Notes under the pieces: generated by a model
What the model saw: only the letters and a program-made list of their open reading frames with translations
Database searches by the model: none
Told to the model about the DNA's origin: nothing
Translations under genes and position numbers: made by a program
Source of the DNA: Kofleriaceae bacterium
GTDB taxonomy: Bacteria > Myxococcota_A > Polyangia > Haliangiales > Haliangiaceae
Direction of reading: 5' to 3'
NCBI GenBank assembly: GCA_025357755.1
Contig: JANXOP010000420.1
Coordinates: 1 to 50,008, forward strand
Length of the DNA stretch: 50,008 nucleotides
Part shown: positions 7,753 through 16,346 of the stretch, piece after piece
How the letters are laid out: each line of letters begins with the position of its first letter
How positions within the stretch are numbered: position 1 is the first letter of the stretch

Positions 7753-9003
7753 TCAACCCAGCCACTTTCTCCAACCGCGGTGGTGTGCACCGCGATCGAT
7801 CTCTTCGAGCGCCGCGAGCATCGCGCGCATTCCGGGGAAGCGCTGCTGCGGAGATTTCTGCAAACAGGTCGTGATCACGTCGGCGAGCTTTGGAGGGAGG
7901 GGACCGTGCGGGCTCTCGACGACCGGGATCGGCGCCTGGATGTGCATCATGCACAGCTCGCGCAGCTCCTTGTGGATGTAGGGCGGCCGACCCGCGATCA
8001 GCTCGAACAGCACCGCACCGAGGCCGTATTGATCCGAGCGATCGGTCGCCGGCAACCCGCGCAGCTGTTCCGGAGAAATATAGGAAGGCGTTCCGAGCAC
8101 GAAGTCGCCCTCTTGCTCCGGGATGCCTTCACCCGCGATCGCGGCGAGCCCGAAATCGATCAACTTCACGTGCACCGGGTCGTCGCTGATGATCAACGCG
8201 TTCGACGGCGTGACATCGGCGTGGACGACGCCATGATCGTGGACGGTGGCGAGCGCCGAGGCCATCTGCCTGGCGATCGTCACGACATCCGAGGGGTCGA
8301 GCGCACCACGCGCGACGCGATCCGCGAGGCTCTCGCCCTCGAGCAGCTCCATCACGAAGTAGGGGCGGCCATCCGCGAGGTGACCGAAATCGAAGACGTC
8401 TCCGATGTTCGGGTGGCGCACGCGCGAGGCGGCGCGCGCTTCGCGCAGGAACCGCTGACCTGCCGTCGGGTCTTTTTCGAAGACCCTCGAGCGCAGCACC
8501 TTGAGCGCGTAGGAGCGACCGAGGGCGACGTGATCGACGCGATAGACCGTGCCCATGCCACCTTCACCGAGGGGCTCGACGATGCGGTAATTGCCGACGA
8601 CGTCGCCGATCGAACCGACCGCGACGGGCGGCGCCGTGCGGGCGCGGTTGCCTCGCTGCGGCACCACGACGAGCTCGGCGCGCAGGCCGCCGCTGGGGCG
8701 GATCGTGATGATCACATCGGCGTCGCGATCGCCACTGCGAACTTTGGTGACCGCGCTCGACGAGCTGGCCGCGGCCAGGTCGAGGTTCGCGATGTAGGCA
8801 AGCCGCGCGATCGCGGCTGCTCCGACCAGCGCCTCGACGGTGACCGTCGTGATCACCTGCTTGTTGCGCTCGAACGAGAAGGTGTAGATCTCGTCGCTGG
8901 TAGGCTCGAGATACACGGTCTCGGCCTGTGAACGAACCGCCGCGGCAAGCACGAGGTCCGCCAGACGCTTCGGATCGATTCCGCGGGCTTCGCTACTCGC
9001 CAT
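7753..9003 (-). CDS. Ser/Thr protein kinase with N-terminal GspE/PilB-like domain
   Basis: 416 aa. The C-terminal two-thirds is a Hanks kinase: LGEGGMGTVY, Lys in YALKVLRSRV, catalytic loop VVHADVTPSN (HAD in place of HRD), LIDFGLA and SYISPEQ. The N-terminal 125 residues resemble the domain before the ATPase core of GspE/PilB: AETVYLEPTSDEIYTFSF parallels 'ASDIHIEP..RVRFR' and ARLAYIANLDLAAA parallels 'SRIKIMANLDIAER'. No Walker A follows, so this piece is probably a ligand- or partner-binding module. ATG 9003 is chosen because TATCAT lies 7 nt upstream. It heads an operon with a response regulator, so the kinase may modulate a two-component pathway. Confidence 0.85.
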   Translation of the reverse strand: MASSEARGIDPKRLADLVLAAAVRSQAETVYLEPTSDEIYTFSFERNKQVITTVTVEALVGAAAIARLAYIANLDLAAASSSSAVTKVRSGDRDADVIITIRPSGGLRAELVVVPQRGNRARTAPPVAVGSIGDVVGNYRIVEPLGEGGMGTVYRVDHVALGRSYALKVLRSRVFEKDPTAGQRFLREARAASRVRHPNIGDVFDFGHLADGRPYFVMELLEGESLADRVARGALDPSDVVTIARQMASALATVHDHGVVHADVTPSNALIISDDPVHVKLIDFGLAAIAGEGIPEQEGDFVLGTPSYISPEQLRGLPATDRSDQYGLGAVLFELIAGRPPYIHKELRELCMMHIQAPIPVVESPHGPLPPKLADVITTCLQKSPQQRFPGMRAMLAALEEIDRGAHHRGWRKWLG

Positions 9004-9027
9004 CCCCGAGATGATATTATCACACCC
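9004..9027. promoter_or_regulatory. Bidirectional promoter with interlocked -10 hexamers
   Basis: 24 bp between ATG 9003 (minus) and ATG 9028 (plus). Minus TATCAT (9016-9011) and plus TATTAT (9015-9020) overlap by two bases, and each ends exactly 7 nt before its ATG. The AT-rich island stands out from the GC-rich surroundings. Polymerase binding for one direction should exclude the other. Confidence 0.6.
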
Positions 9028-10161
9028 ATGACTGCGGACGTGGGCGGAGGCGTTTCTGAAGCGACGATGCTTCCAAGCGCGGTGCGCCTCCTCGTGGTCG
9101 ACGATGACGTCCTCATCTGTCGCAAGATGGCAGCCGGGCTCGCGACCGCGGGTTTCCAGGTCGTCACCGCGAACGACTCGGAGGGTGCGTTTGCCGTCGC
9201 TGCGGAGACTCCGCCCGATGTCGCGATCGTCGATCTGGAGATGCCCGGCATCGGCGGCCTCGGTGTGATCGCGGAGCTCAAGCGCCTGCACGGGGTCGCG
9301 GTGCACGTGATGGTGCTGACCGGCCACGACGACGAACAGCGTCGCGCCGACGCGTTCGAGGCAGGTGCAGACGACTACATCGTCAAGCCGGTGCCGATCA
9401 GCGAGATCCGGCGGCGCGTCTCGGCCGCGGTGCGTACCCAGCGCGCGTTCGTCCACGTCCGGCTCGAGAAAGAGGTCGCCGAGCGCCGCCTCGTCTACGG
9501 CCAGGAGGCGAGCGCGCTCCTCGCACACGACCTCAACAACGGCCTCGCCGTGTCCCTTAACAACCTGGCGTATCTGGTCGATGTCGTAAAGGCAGACTCG
9601 GAGGTGATGGACGCGATCGCGGCGACCCTGCGCTCGGTGCGCCGGATGTCGGGTCTCGTCGCGAACTTCGTCGATATCGCGCGGTTCGAGGATGCCGCGG
9701 TCAAGCCGACCGTGGCCTCGACGAACGTGCGCGAGCTACTGCAATCGGTGATCGACGTGCACTCGCAGGCGCTCGCGAAGGGGGTCTCGTTCGAGATCCA
9801 TTGCGAACCGGCGCTCGAAGGACGGTTCGACGCCGGGCTCGTCGAGCGCGTGCTTCACAACCTCTTCGGTAACGCTGCGCGCTATTGCGGGAGTGGCGGC
9901 AAGATCACGCTCGGCGCCGAGCCACCACCCGACCAGGTCTCCGATGGCGCGGTCGAGATCTGGGTCTCCAACACCGGGCCCGAGATTCCCGAGAACATCC
10001 GCGGGACCCTGTTTGGCAAATACGTCCAGGGCAAGGGAGGTAAGCGCGGCATGGGCCTCTACTTCTGCCGCTTGGTGGCCGAAGCACATGGTGGACGGAT
10101 CGAGTACGAGGCTCGTCCTGACGGTCCCAGCTTCGTACTGCGCCTACCGGGGCGTGCCTAG
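9028..10161 (+). CDS. Hybrid response regulator-histidine kinase (REC-HisKA-HATPase)
   Basis: 377 aa, cytoplasmic, no membrane segment. The N-terminal REC has LLVVDDDVL, phospho-Asp in VAIVDLEMPG, Thr in VLTGHDDE and Lys in YIVKPVPIS. Then comes the HisKA helix with phospho-His in ALLAHDLNNGLAV and a HATPase with N box LHNLFGNAARYC, G1-like VSNTGPEIP, F box LFGKYV and G2 GGKRGMGLYFC. It should autophosphorylate and be tuned by its own receiver. It is divergent from the Ser/Thr kinase across a 24-bp shared promoter and is followed by two more REC proteins. Confidence 0.9.
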   Translation: MTADVGGGVSEATMLPSAVRLLVVDDDVLICRKMAAGLATAGFQVVTANDSEGAFAVAAETPPDVAIVDLEMPGIGGLGVIAELKRLHGVAVHVMVLTGHDDEQRRADAFEAGADDYIVKPVPISEIRRRVSAAVRTQRAFVHVRLEKEVAERRLVYGQEASALLAHDLNNGLAVSLNNLAYLVDVVKADSEVMDAIAATLRSVRRMSGLVANFVDIARFEDAAVKPTVASTNVRELLQSVIDVHSQALAKGVSFEIHCEPALEGRFDAGLVERVLHNLFGNAARYCGSGGKITLGAEPPPDQVSDGAVEIWVSNTGPEIPENIRGTLFGKYVQGKGGKRGMGLYFCRLVAEAHGGRIEYEARPDGPSFVLRLPGRA

Positions 10162-10167
10162 AAAGGG

Positions 10168-10173
10168 TAATGT
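10168..10173 (+). promoter_or_regulatory. -10 hexamer (TAATGT) for the following regulator gene
   Basis: TAATGT ends 6 nt before the GTG start at 10180, only just after the stop of the preceding gene. It could give the two downstream REC genes their own leaderless transcript in addition to read-through. Confidence 0.45.
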
Positions 10174-10179
10174 GATTCA

Positions 10180-10563
10180 GTGGCGACGATCCTGATCTGC
10201 GACGACGACCCCGACATCCGAGCCACGATGAGGCGGACCCTGCGGGGCCATGAAGCGATCGAAGCGGGCTCGCCCAAAGAGGCCCTCGCCCTCTTCAAGG
10301 AGCGCGAGTTCGACGCCTTGATCTCCGACTTTTCGATGGGTGCCGAAGCCGATGGGCTCGATCTCCTCGCTCACGTCAAGCTCATGTATCCGGAGACGAT
10401 CCGGTTCCTCGTCACCGCGAACCGCGACCTCGATGTCGCCACGCGCGCGGTCAACGAAGGCTCGGTCCATCGCTACTTCTTGAAGCCGTGGGACGATTCG
10501 AAGTTGCGTTCCGCGCTCGACATCGTGCTCGCATCGACCAAGCGCAGCACGGGCACGCGGTAA
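10180..10563 (+). CDS. Single-domain response regulator
   Basis: 127 aa, a REC domain with no output domain. Acidic pocket ILICDDDPD, phospho-Asp in ALISDFSMG, Thr in FLVTANRD and Lys in YFLKPWDD. The 'A.rD...A..aVNEGsvhRyflKPWd' pattern is the RpfG-type receiver. It is a likely phosphate sink or relay step for the adjacent histidine kinase. Only 3 bp separate its stop from the next gene, so they are one transcription unit. Confidence 0.88.
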   Translation: MATILICDDDPDIRATMRRTLRGHEAIEAGSPKEALALFKEREFDALISDFSMGAEADGLDLLAHVKLMYPETIRFLVTANRDLDVATRAVNEGSVHRYFLKPWDDSKLRSALDIVLASTKRSTGTR

Positions 10564-10566
10564 CTG

Positions 10567-11739
10567 ATGGCAGTGGCCGCCCAAGCGCACCTCGGGCGGG
10601 TCCTCGTCGTCGATGATGACGGTGCGATCCGCCGCGTGTGCTCGCGCGTCCTCGGCGCCGAGGGTTGGACGGTCGTCCTCGCCGAAAGTGGGCTCGCCGC
10701 GATCGCCGAGCTCGAGGCCGCGAAGGTGCCGTTCGATTGCGTGCTCTCGGACGTCAACATGCCGGAGCTCGATGGCTTCGGTCTCGTTCGCGAGCTCCGC
10801 GCTCGCGATACCGATCTTCCGGTGTTGCTGATGACCGGCGATCCGTCGCTGCACGGCGCGGTCCGCGCGATCGATCAAGGCGCGGTCTCGTACATCACCA
10901 AGCCGTTCGATCACGAGGTGCTCGCCGCGGCGGTCGCGCGTGCGGCGCGGGTCCACGGCGTGCAACGCATGCGGCGGCGCGCCGAGTCTTACGCGCGCGA
11001 GCTCTACGGCGAGACGATCATGGATCGCTCCGCGCTGCAGGGCCGGTTCGATAACGCGATCGCCAAGTCGTGGATGGCCTATCAACCGATCGTCGAGATC
11101 TCGACCAAGTCGATCTACGCCTACGAGGCGCTGCTCCGCACCGAGGAAGAATCGTTGCGGCGCCCCGATATCTTCATCGCGACCGGCGAGCGGCTCGACA
11201 AGATCCAGCTGATCGGTCGCACCGTGCGTGCCGCTGTGGCGGCGGCGGCCGCGACCGCGCCGCCCGACACGCTGCTCTTCGTCAACGTGCACGGGCTCGA
11301 GCTCACCGACGAGGACCTCTACCTGGCCACGAGCGCTCTCGCACATCACTCCAAGCGCGTGGTCCTCGAGATCACCGAGCGCACCAGCGTCGATCCGGCC
11401 GTCGGTTCCGCCCGCGTAGCGATGCTGCGCAAGATGGGCTATCGGATCGCGGTCGATGATCTCGGTGCCGGTTATGCGGCGCTCGGAGCGCTCGCCTCGC
11501 TCGAGCCCGAGGTCGTCAAGCTCGACATGTCGCTGATCCGCGATCTCGATCGCCACACGAACAAGCGCAGGATCGTCGCGGCCATCGCGAACCTGTGCCG
11601 AGAGCTCGGCAGCAAGGTCATCGCCGAGGGCGTGGAGACCGTCGCCGAGCGCACCGCGTGCGTCGACGCCGGGATCGATCTCTTGCAGGGCTACCTGTTC
11701 GCGAGGCCGAGCAAGGGCTTCGTCAACGTGACGTTCTAA
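10567..11739 (+). CDS. Response regulator with EAL domain (c-di-GMP phosphodiesterase)
   Basis: 390 aa. REC at residues 1-125 (VLVVDDDGA, VLSDVNMPE, LLMTGDPS, YITKPFDHE), a short linker, then EAL at about 160-390. The catalytic set looks complete: EALLR for EXLXR, the Asn in LFVNVHGLEL, the Glu in VLEITER, DDLGAG in place of DDFGTG, Lys in VVKLDMS, Glu in VIAEGVET and Gln in LLQGYLFA. It should hydrolyse c-di-GMP to pGpG when its receiver is phosphorylated. No GGDEF domain is fused. It is the output end of the 9028-11739 operon, linking the sensors here to motile/sessile or developmental decisions. Confidence 0.92.
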   Translation: MAVAAQAHLGRVLVVDDDGAIRRVCSRVLGAEGWTVVLAESGLAAIAELEAAKVPFDCVLSDVNMPELDGFGLVRELRARDTDLPVLLMTGDPSLHGAVRAIDQGAVSYITKPFDHEVLAAAVARAARVHGVQRMRRRAESYARELYGETIMDRSALQGRFDNAIAKSWMAYQPIVEISTKSIYAYEALLRTEEESLRRPDIFIATGERLDKIQLIGRTVRAAVAAAAATAPPDTLLFVNVHGLELTDEDLYLATSALAHHSKRVVLEITERTSVDPAVGSARVAMLRKMGYRIAVDDLGAGYAALGALASLEPEVVKLDMSLIRDLDRHTNKRRIVAAIANLCRELGSKVIAEGVETVAERTACVDAGIDLLQGYLFARPSKGFVNVTF

Positions 11740-11762
11740 CCCGCGGCGAGCGGGCGCGGGTT
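11738..11762. terminator. Inverted repeat between convergent genes, possible bidirectional terminator
   Basis: AACCCGCG (11738-11745), a 9-nt loop and CGCGGGTT (11755-11762) form a perfect 8-bp stem starting at the EAL gene's stop codon. No U tract follows on either strand, so it may pause or stabilise RNA rather than terminate transcription. Confidence 0.45.
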
Positions 11763-11780
11763 CGTGCGCACGCGGGGTGG

Positions 11781-12347
11781 CTAGCCTTTGCTGGCGGCGA
11801 TCAGGTCACTGATGATCCGCCACGTCATGCCCCAGATCGTGAAGCCTTCGTAGCTCCACGCGGGGAACGAGCGGTCGGTGCCGGGATAGTTGAACGTGCT
11901 GTCGAAGTGGCCGGCGCTCGCGCGATCGAGCGGCATCCAGAACGCGGAGACTGCTTCGGGGCCGACGACGACCGGGAGCTCGGCATTCGTGACGAACGCG
12001 AATGGCGTGACCTCGATACCCATCGGCCCGGCCGAGAGGGGCGCGACGACCGGGAGCGGACCGATCAGCCGGGCCCCATGCAGATCGATGCCGAGCTCTT
12101 CGTGGGTCTCGCGAATCGCACAGGTCAGTAGATCTCCATCGCTCGGGTGAAAGCCGCCGCCCGGGAGCGAGATGTGACCCGACCACGGATCACCTTCGCG
12201 GTCGACGCGCTTCATCAACAAGACCCGAGGCCCGTCCGGATCGTCGTGGACGACCGCGGCCACCGCGGCGCGCTTGCGCCCGTCCGCGGGAGGACGAACG
12301 TCGCGCGCGGGCAAGCGCGCGATCAGACGTTCGATGAAGGACGACAC
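11781..12347 (-). CDS. Nudix hydrolase, CoA pyrophosphatase-like
   Basis: 188 aa. The Nudix region GGGFHPSDGDLLTCAIRETH followed by EELGI has the REXXXEELG metal-binding helix, and the preceding HISLPGGGFHPSDGD matches the NudL/YeaB/CoAse subgroup that cleaves CoA to 3',5'-ADP and phosphopantetheine. The usual glutamate between the Gly and RE segments is not obvious, as in other members of this subgroup. GTG 12347 has TATAAA 6 nt upstream. Substrate is inferred from subfamily resemblance only. Confidence 0.82.
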   Translation of the reverse strand: MSSFIERLIARLPARDVRPPADGRKRAAVAAVVHDDPDGPRVLLMKRVDREGDPWSGHISLPGGGFHPSDGDLLTCAIRETHEELGIDLHGARLIGPLPVVAPLSAGPMGIEVTPFAFVTNAELPVVVGPEAVSAFWMPLDRASAGHFDSTFNYPGTDRSFPAWSYEGFTIWGMTWRIISDLIAASKG

Positions 12348-12375
12348 GTACCCTTTATAGCGCTACGGAGTTAGG
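12348..12375. promoter_or_regulatory. Bidirectional leaderless-type promoter
   Basis: 28 bp between divergent starts. Minus TATAAA (12359-12354) lies 6 nt before GTG 12347. Plus TACGGA (12364-12369) lies 6 nt before ATG 12376; its last base departs from TANNNT. Confidence 0.5.
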
Positions 12376-13578
12376 ATGCCTGCCGTGTCGGCACGCGAAT
12401 TCGATCTCGTTCTCCTCGGTGCAACCGGCTTCACCGGCAAGCTGGTCGCGCAGTATTTGGCTCGTCAGCCCACCATGAAGTGGGCGATCGCGGGCCGCAG
12501 CCGCGAGAAGCTCGAGGCGGTCGCCGCCGAGCTCGGGACCACGATCCCGATCGTGATCACCGATGCCCTCGATCCGAAGGCATGCTCCGAGCTCGCCCAA
12601 CGCACGAAGGTGATCTGCACGACGGTCGGCCCGTACGCGAAGTACGGCGCGATGGTCGTCGCCGCGTGCGCGGCCACGGGCACGCACTACTGCGATCTCA
12701 CCGGCGAGGTGAACTTCATCCGCGAGATGATCGACGCCCACCACGAGACCGCAAAGAAGACCGGCGCTCGCATCGTGTGCTCGTCGGGGTTCGATTCGAT
12801 CCCGAGCGACCTCGGCACGTGGGCGACGCAACAAGCGTTCATCGCGCAGTTCGGCCATCCCGCGCAGCAGGTGACCGCGTACTACGGCGCCCTCAGTGGT
12901 GGGTTCTCGGGCGGCACGGCGGGCAGCATGTTCGCGACCGCCGATGCGATGAAGGACCGCGAGGTCCGGCGGATCCTCGCGAATCCGTACGGGCTCGATC
13001 CAGATCCGAGCGCACCCCGCCCCGCTGCGCCTGACGACAAGGCGCCGGGATGGGATCGCGACATCGGGATGTTCACCGTGCCGTTCGTGATGGCGACCAT
13101 GAACTCGCGCGTCGTGCGCCGCGCCCACGCGCTCGCGGGCCTGCCGTGGGGCGACGACTTCGTCTACCGCGAGGTCATGAGCACGCCACCGACTGCGAAG
13201 GGCGCGATCATGGCGGCCGGCATCACCGGAGGTCTCGGTGCGCTCGCGTTCGCGATGCGCTACCCGGCGCTGCGCGCCGAGATCGAGAAGCGTGCGCCAA
13301 AATCGGGCGAGGGGCCGAGCTTGGAGAAGCGCGAGCGCGGCCACTGGAAGGTCCGGTTCGTCGCGAAGCGGGGTGACGAGCGGCTCGACTACATCGTCGC
13401 CGATCCGCATGGCGATCCGGGTTACGCGTCGACCTCGAAGATGCTCGGCGAGGTCGCGCTGTCACTCGCGTTCGACAAGCTCGGCTCGCCCGGCGGCGTG
13501 GTGACGCCCTCGTTCGCCATGGGCCAGGCGCTCGTCGCGCGACTCGTCGCGGCAGGCCTCGAGTTTCACGCGAAGTAA
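12376..13578 (+). CDS. Saccharopine-dehydrogenase-like / trans-acting enoyl reductase family protein
   Basis: 400 aa. The N-terminal Rossmann motif LLGATGFTGKLVAQYL binds NAD(P). VICTTVGPYAKYG and ATGTHYCDLTGE are hallmarks of the family of saccharopine-dehydrogenase-like oxidoreductases that includes mycobacterial trans-acting enoyl reductases. The conserved SSGFDSIPSDLG follows. The substrate is probably a lipid or polyketide intermediate rather than saccharopine, but that is inferred from the family. The next genes are an acyltransferase and a hydrolase, which fits a lipid context. Confidence 0.82.
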   Translation: MPAVSAREFDLVLLGATGFTGKLVAQYLARQPTMKWAIAGRSREKLEAVAAELGTTIPIVITDALDPKACSELAQRTKVICTTVGPYAKYGAMVVAACAATGTHYCDLTGEVNFIREMIDAHHETAKKTGARIVCSSGFDSIPSDLGTWATQQAFIAQFGHPAQQVTAYYGALSGGFSGGTAGSMFATADAMKDREVRRILANPYGLDPDPSAPRPAAPDDKAPGWDRDIGMFTVPFVMATMNSRVVRRAHALAGLPWGDDFVYREVMSTPPTAKGAIMAAGITGGLGALAFAMRYPALRAEIEKRAPKSGEGPSLEKRERGHWKVRFVAKRGDERLDYIVADPHGDPGYASTSKMLGEVALSLAFDKLGSPGGVVTPSFAMGQALVARLVAAGLEFHAK

Positions 13579-13615
13579 GCCACGCGGTCACGATGCTGGC
13601 CGGTTACGATGGCGG

Positions 13616-15046
13616 GTGGCCTATCGGATCCTCGCGTGGTTCCTGCGCACGGTCACGCAGGTGTTCTTTCGCCAGATCGAGATTGTCGGGCTCGAACACG
13701 TCCCGACAGAGGGCCCTGTGGTGTTCGCGGGCAATCATCCGAACTCGCTGATCGATCCGATCCTGATCATCACGACGTGCGGTCGCAAGGTCCACTTCGC
13801 CGCGAAAGATCAGCTCTTCAAAGGCCGGCTGATGCGCGCGGTCCTGCGCGGGCTCGGGGCGGTGCCGATCAAGCGCCGCGACGATCACGATGGCGTACCC
13901 CAGCAGGCTGCCTCGGGTGCGCCTCCTGTCGATAACGACGCGGCGTTCACCGCGATGTTCGACGTGCTCGGCGAAGGCGGCGCGATCGGGATCTTCCCCG
14001 AGGGCCTGTCACACGACGAAGCGCATCTGTCCCGCCTCAAGACCGGCGCCGCGCGGCTCGCCCTCGGCGCCGCGCATCGGACCCATCGCACGATCACCGT
14101 CGTGCCGTGCGGGCTCACGTTCATCCATCCGAAACGGTTTCGCAGCCGCGTGCTCGTCCAGTACGGACCGCCGCTCGTGCTCGACGAGGCGATCGCGAAT
14201 ACGCCCGAGCGCGTGCGCGAGGTCACCGACGAGATCGGCGCCTCGCTCCGCCGGCTCACGGTGAACGCACCGGATTGGGATACCGTGCGCGCGCTCGATG
14301 TCGTGCGCCGGTTGTATCAGCCGCAGGAGATCTCGATCGAGGAGCGCGTCGAGCTCGCGCGTCGGTTCAACACCTACTACGCGCAGGTCGCGGGGGATCC
14401 GCGGGTGGTCGGCTTGATGGGCAAGGTCGGCGCGCATCAGGATCGGCTCGACGAGCTCGGCATCACCGATCGCGAGCTCGCACGCGATCTGTCCAAGCTC
14501 GAGGTCGCGGCTCGCGTCGGACGCCACCTCGTCTTGCTCGCGTTCTGGCTGCCGCTCGCGATGCCGGGGGCGCCGATGCACGTGCTGCCGCTCGCGTTCG
14601 GTCGGTTCGCGAGCGGCAAGCTGACGCCGCGCAGGGACGTCGTCGCGACCACGAAGCTGTTGATCGGCCTCTTGCTCGTGCTGCTCGGCTACGCGGTCGC
14701 GATCGGGTTGGCGGGCTGGAAGTTCGGACTGTGGGCTGCCGTGGCGCTCGCGATCCTGTTGCCGCTCTCGGGCTGGGCGACGCTGCGCGTGCTCGATCGC
14801 GTGCGCCTCGTACGGCGTGGCTTCGGCGTGTTGTTTCGGCGGCTCGCGTTTCGGCGCGAGGTCCTTTCGCTGCGCGGCGAGCGCATGCGGCTGGTCGAGC
14901 TCGTGGTCGCCACCGTCGGAGTGGTCAAGCCCGCGGAGCTCGCGGCGCTGTTTCCGATCGATCATCCTGATCGTCGGATCGAGGAGTCCTCGAAGGCGCG
15001 GCGCGATGCCGATCTCGATGCCGAGCTCGACAAGGATGGCCCGTGA
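13616..15046 (+). CDS. Membrane-bound glycerophosphate-type acyltransferase (PlsC domain)
   Basis: 476 aa. The PlsC core has VVFAGNHPNSLIDPIL (catalytic His-Asp motif with one extra residue, as in Gpt2/Sct1-type glycerol-3-phosphate acyltransferases), GAVPIKRRDDH, and the substrate motif GIFPEGLSHDEAHLSRLKTG. After about residue 300 are three or four hydrophobic segments (LVLLAFWLPLAMPG, LLIGLLLVLLGYAVAIGLAG, LWAAVALAILLPLSG), then a charged tail. It likely acylates a polyol phosphate in phospholipid synthesis at the inner membrane. GTG 13616 follows TACGAT by 5 nt. The stop overlaps the next start by 4 bp (GTGA). Confidence 0.85.
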   Translation: MAYRILAWFLRTVTQVFFRQIEIVGLEHVPTEGPVVFAGNHPNSLIDPILIITTCGRKVHFAAKDQLFKGRLMRAVLRGLGAVPIKRRDDHDGVPQQAASGAPPVDNDAAFTAMFDVLGEGGAIGIFPEGLSHDEAHLSRLKTGAARLALGAAHRTHRTITVVPCGLTFIHPKRFRSRVLVQYGPPLVLDEAIANTPERVREVTDEIGASLRRLTVNAPDWDTVRALDVVRRLYQPQEISIEERVELARRFNTYYAQVAGDPRVVGLMGKVGAHQDRLDELGITDRELARDLSKLEVAARVGRHLVLLAFWLPLAMPGAPMHVLPLAFGRFASGKLTPRRDVVATTKLLIGLLLVLLGYAVAIGLAGWKFGLWAAVALAILLPLSGWATLRVLDRVRLVRRGFGVLFRRLAFRREVLSLRGERMRLVELVVATVGVVKPAELAALFPIDHPDRRIEESSKARRDADLDAELDKDGP

Positions 15047-15684
15047 CACCGCTCGTCGTGTTGTTGCATGGACTCGCCCGCGGGCGGGGCTCGATGGAGA
15101 AGCTCGGCGCGTATCTCCGCGAGCACGGGCTCGAGACCTGGTCGCACACGTATCCCTCGCGCAAGCACTCGCTCGCGTATCTCGCCACGGCAATGACCGA
15201 GCTGCTCGTCGAGCGTGCGGCAGGGCGACCGCTGTGCGCGGTCACGCATTCGATGGGCGGGGTCCTCGTGCGCCACCTCCACGATCCGCGGCTGCAGTGG
15301 CAACGCATCGTGATGCTCGCGCCGCCGAACCGAGGCAGCCGGATCGCCGCCGGCCTCGTGCGCAATCCGGTGTTTCGCTGGTTCTACGGTCCCGCGGGCG
15401 CCGAGCTCGCGGACGCCTCGCGATGGCCGGCGCCACCCGCGCCGTTCGCGGTGATTGCCGGCACGCGTCATCTCGCGGTCTCGAACGTTGCGAGCTGGAC
15501 CGTCGGGCGGTGGTTTCCCGCGGGCACCGCGCACGATGGCACCGTCGCGGTCGAGGAGACCAAGCTCGAGGGCATGGCCGCGTTCGCCGAGGTCGACGCG
15601 ACGCATACGTGGATCATGAACGCGCCGAGGGTGCAGTCGCTCGTCGCGTTGTTTCTGCGCACGGGGAGCTTCGCTTCTGGGTGA
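15043..15684 (+). CDS. Alpha/beta hydrolase, lipase/esterase-like
   Basis: 213 aa. N-terminal VVLLHGLARGRGSMEKLGAY gives the oxyanion-hole HG motif. The nucleophile elbow is CAVTHSMGGVLVRHL with catalytic Ser in HSMGG. A candidate catalytic His is near the C-terminus (VDATHTWIMN), with Asp in AHDGTVAVEE. The strand after the elbow (IVMLAPPNRGSRIA) is typical of PGAP1/lipase-like hydrolases. No signal peptide. It is coupled to the acyltransferase by a GTGA overlap, suggesting a shared role in lipid turnover. Confidence 0.83.
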   Translation: MTPLVVLLHGLARGRGSMEKLGAYLREHGLETWSHTYPSRKHSLAYLATAMTELLVERAAGRPLCAVTHSMGGVLVRHLHDPRLQWQRIVMLAPPNRGSRIAAGLVRNPVFRWFYGPAGAELADASRWPAPPAPFAVIAGTRHLAVSNVASWTVGRWFPAGTAHDGTVAVEETKLEGMAAFAEVDATHTWIMNAPRVQSLVALFLRTGSFASG

Positions 15685-15719
15685 CGGCCGGATCGCGCGC
15701 GTGTTACAGCATCGAGTAC

Positions 15720-16346
15720 ATGTTCGGGCGCCTGTTACCTCGCGAGACCAGCTTCTTCGACTTCTTCGAGGAGCACGCCGCGCTCACGATCGAGGGGACC
15801 AAGGAGTTCCTCTCGATGGTCACGACCGGCGCGAACATCCCGGCGAAGTGCCGACGGATCTCGGATATCGAGCACGAGACCGACACCATCACCCATCGCT
15901 GCGTCGAAGCGCTCCACAAGACGTTCATCACGCCGATCGATCGCGATCAGATCCATCGCTTGATCACGCGCATGGACGACGTGATGGACTATGTCGAAGC
16001 CGCGGCCGAGCGCATCGAGCTCTACGAGATCACGGTGATGACCAGCGACGTCCGCGACCTCGCGGATTGCTTGCATCGCGCGGCCCAGCAAGTCGAGGTC
16101 GCGGTGCGCGGCTTGCGCGATCTCAAGAACCCGCAAGCGACGCTCAAGATCTGCATCGACATCAATCGGCTCGAGAACGAAGCGGATGCGATCCTGCGCC
16201 GCTCGGTCGCGCGCCTCTTCAAGGAAGAGAAAGATCCGATCACCGTGATCAAGTGGAAAGAGGTCTACGAGAACCTCGAGTCCGCGAGCGATCGCTGTGA
16301 GGACGTTGCGAACATCATCGAGGGTGTGATCCTCGAGCACGCCTGA
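15720..16346 (+). CDS. DUF47 family PhoU-like protein, partner of the phosphate transporter
   Basis: 208 aa. Helical throughout, with FDFFEEHAALTIEGTKEFL at the start, IEHETDTITHRCVEALHKTF (a PhoU-like metal-binding helix), DRDQIHRLITRMDDVMDYVE and a C-terminal NLESASDRCEDVANIIEGVI. These are the standard landmarks of the DUF47/TIGR00153 family, which regulates Pit-type phosphate transporters. ATG 15720 is the only start that gives full family length. The stop overlaps the transporter start (TGATG), matching the conserved DUF47-pit gene pair. Confidence 0.93.
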   Translation: MFGRLLPRETSFFDFFEEHAALTIEGTKEFLSMVTTGANIPAKCRRISDIEHETDTITHRCVEALHKTFITPIDRDQIHRLITRMDDVMDYVEAAAERIELYEITVMTSDVRDLADCLHRAAQQVEVAVRGLRDLKNPQATLKICIDINRLENEADAILRRSVARLFKEEKDPITVIKWKEVYENLESASDRCEDVANIIEGVILEHA

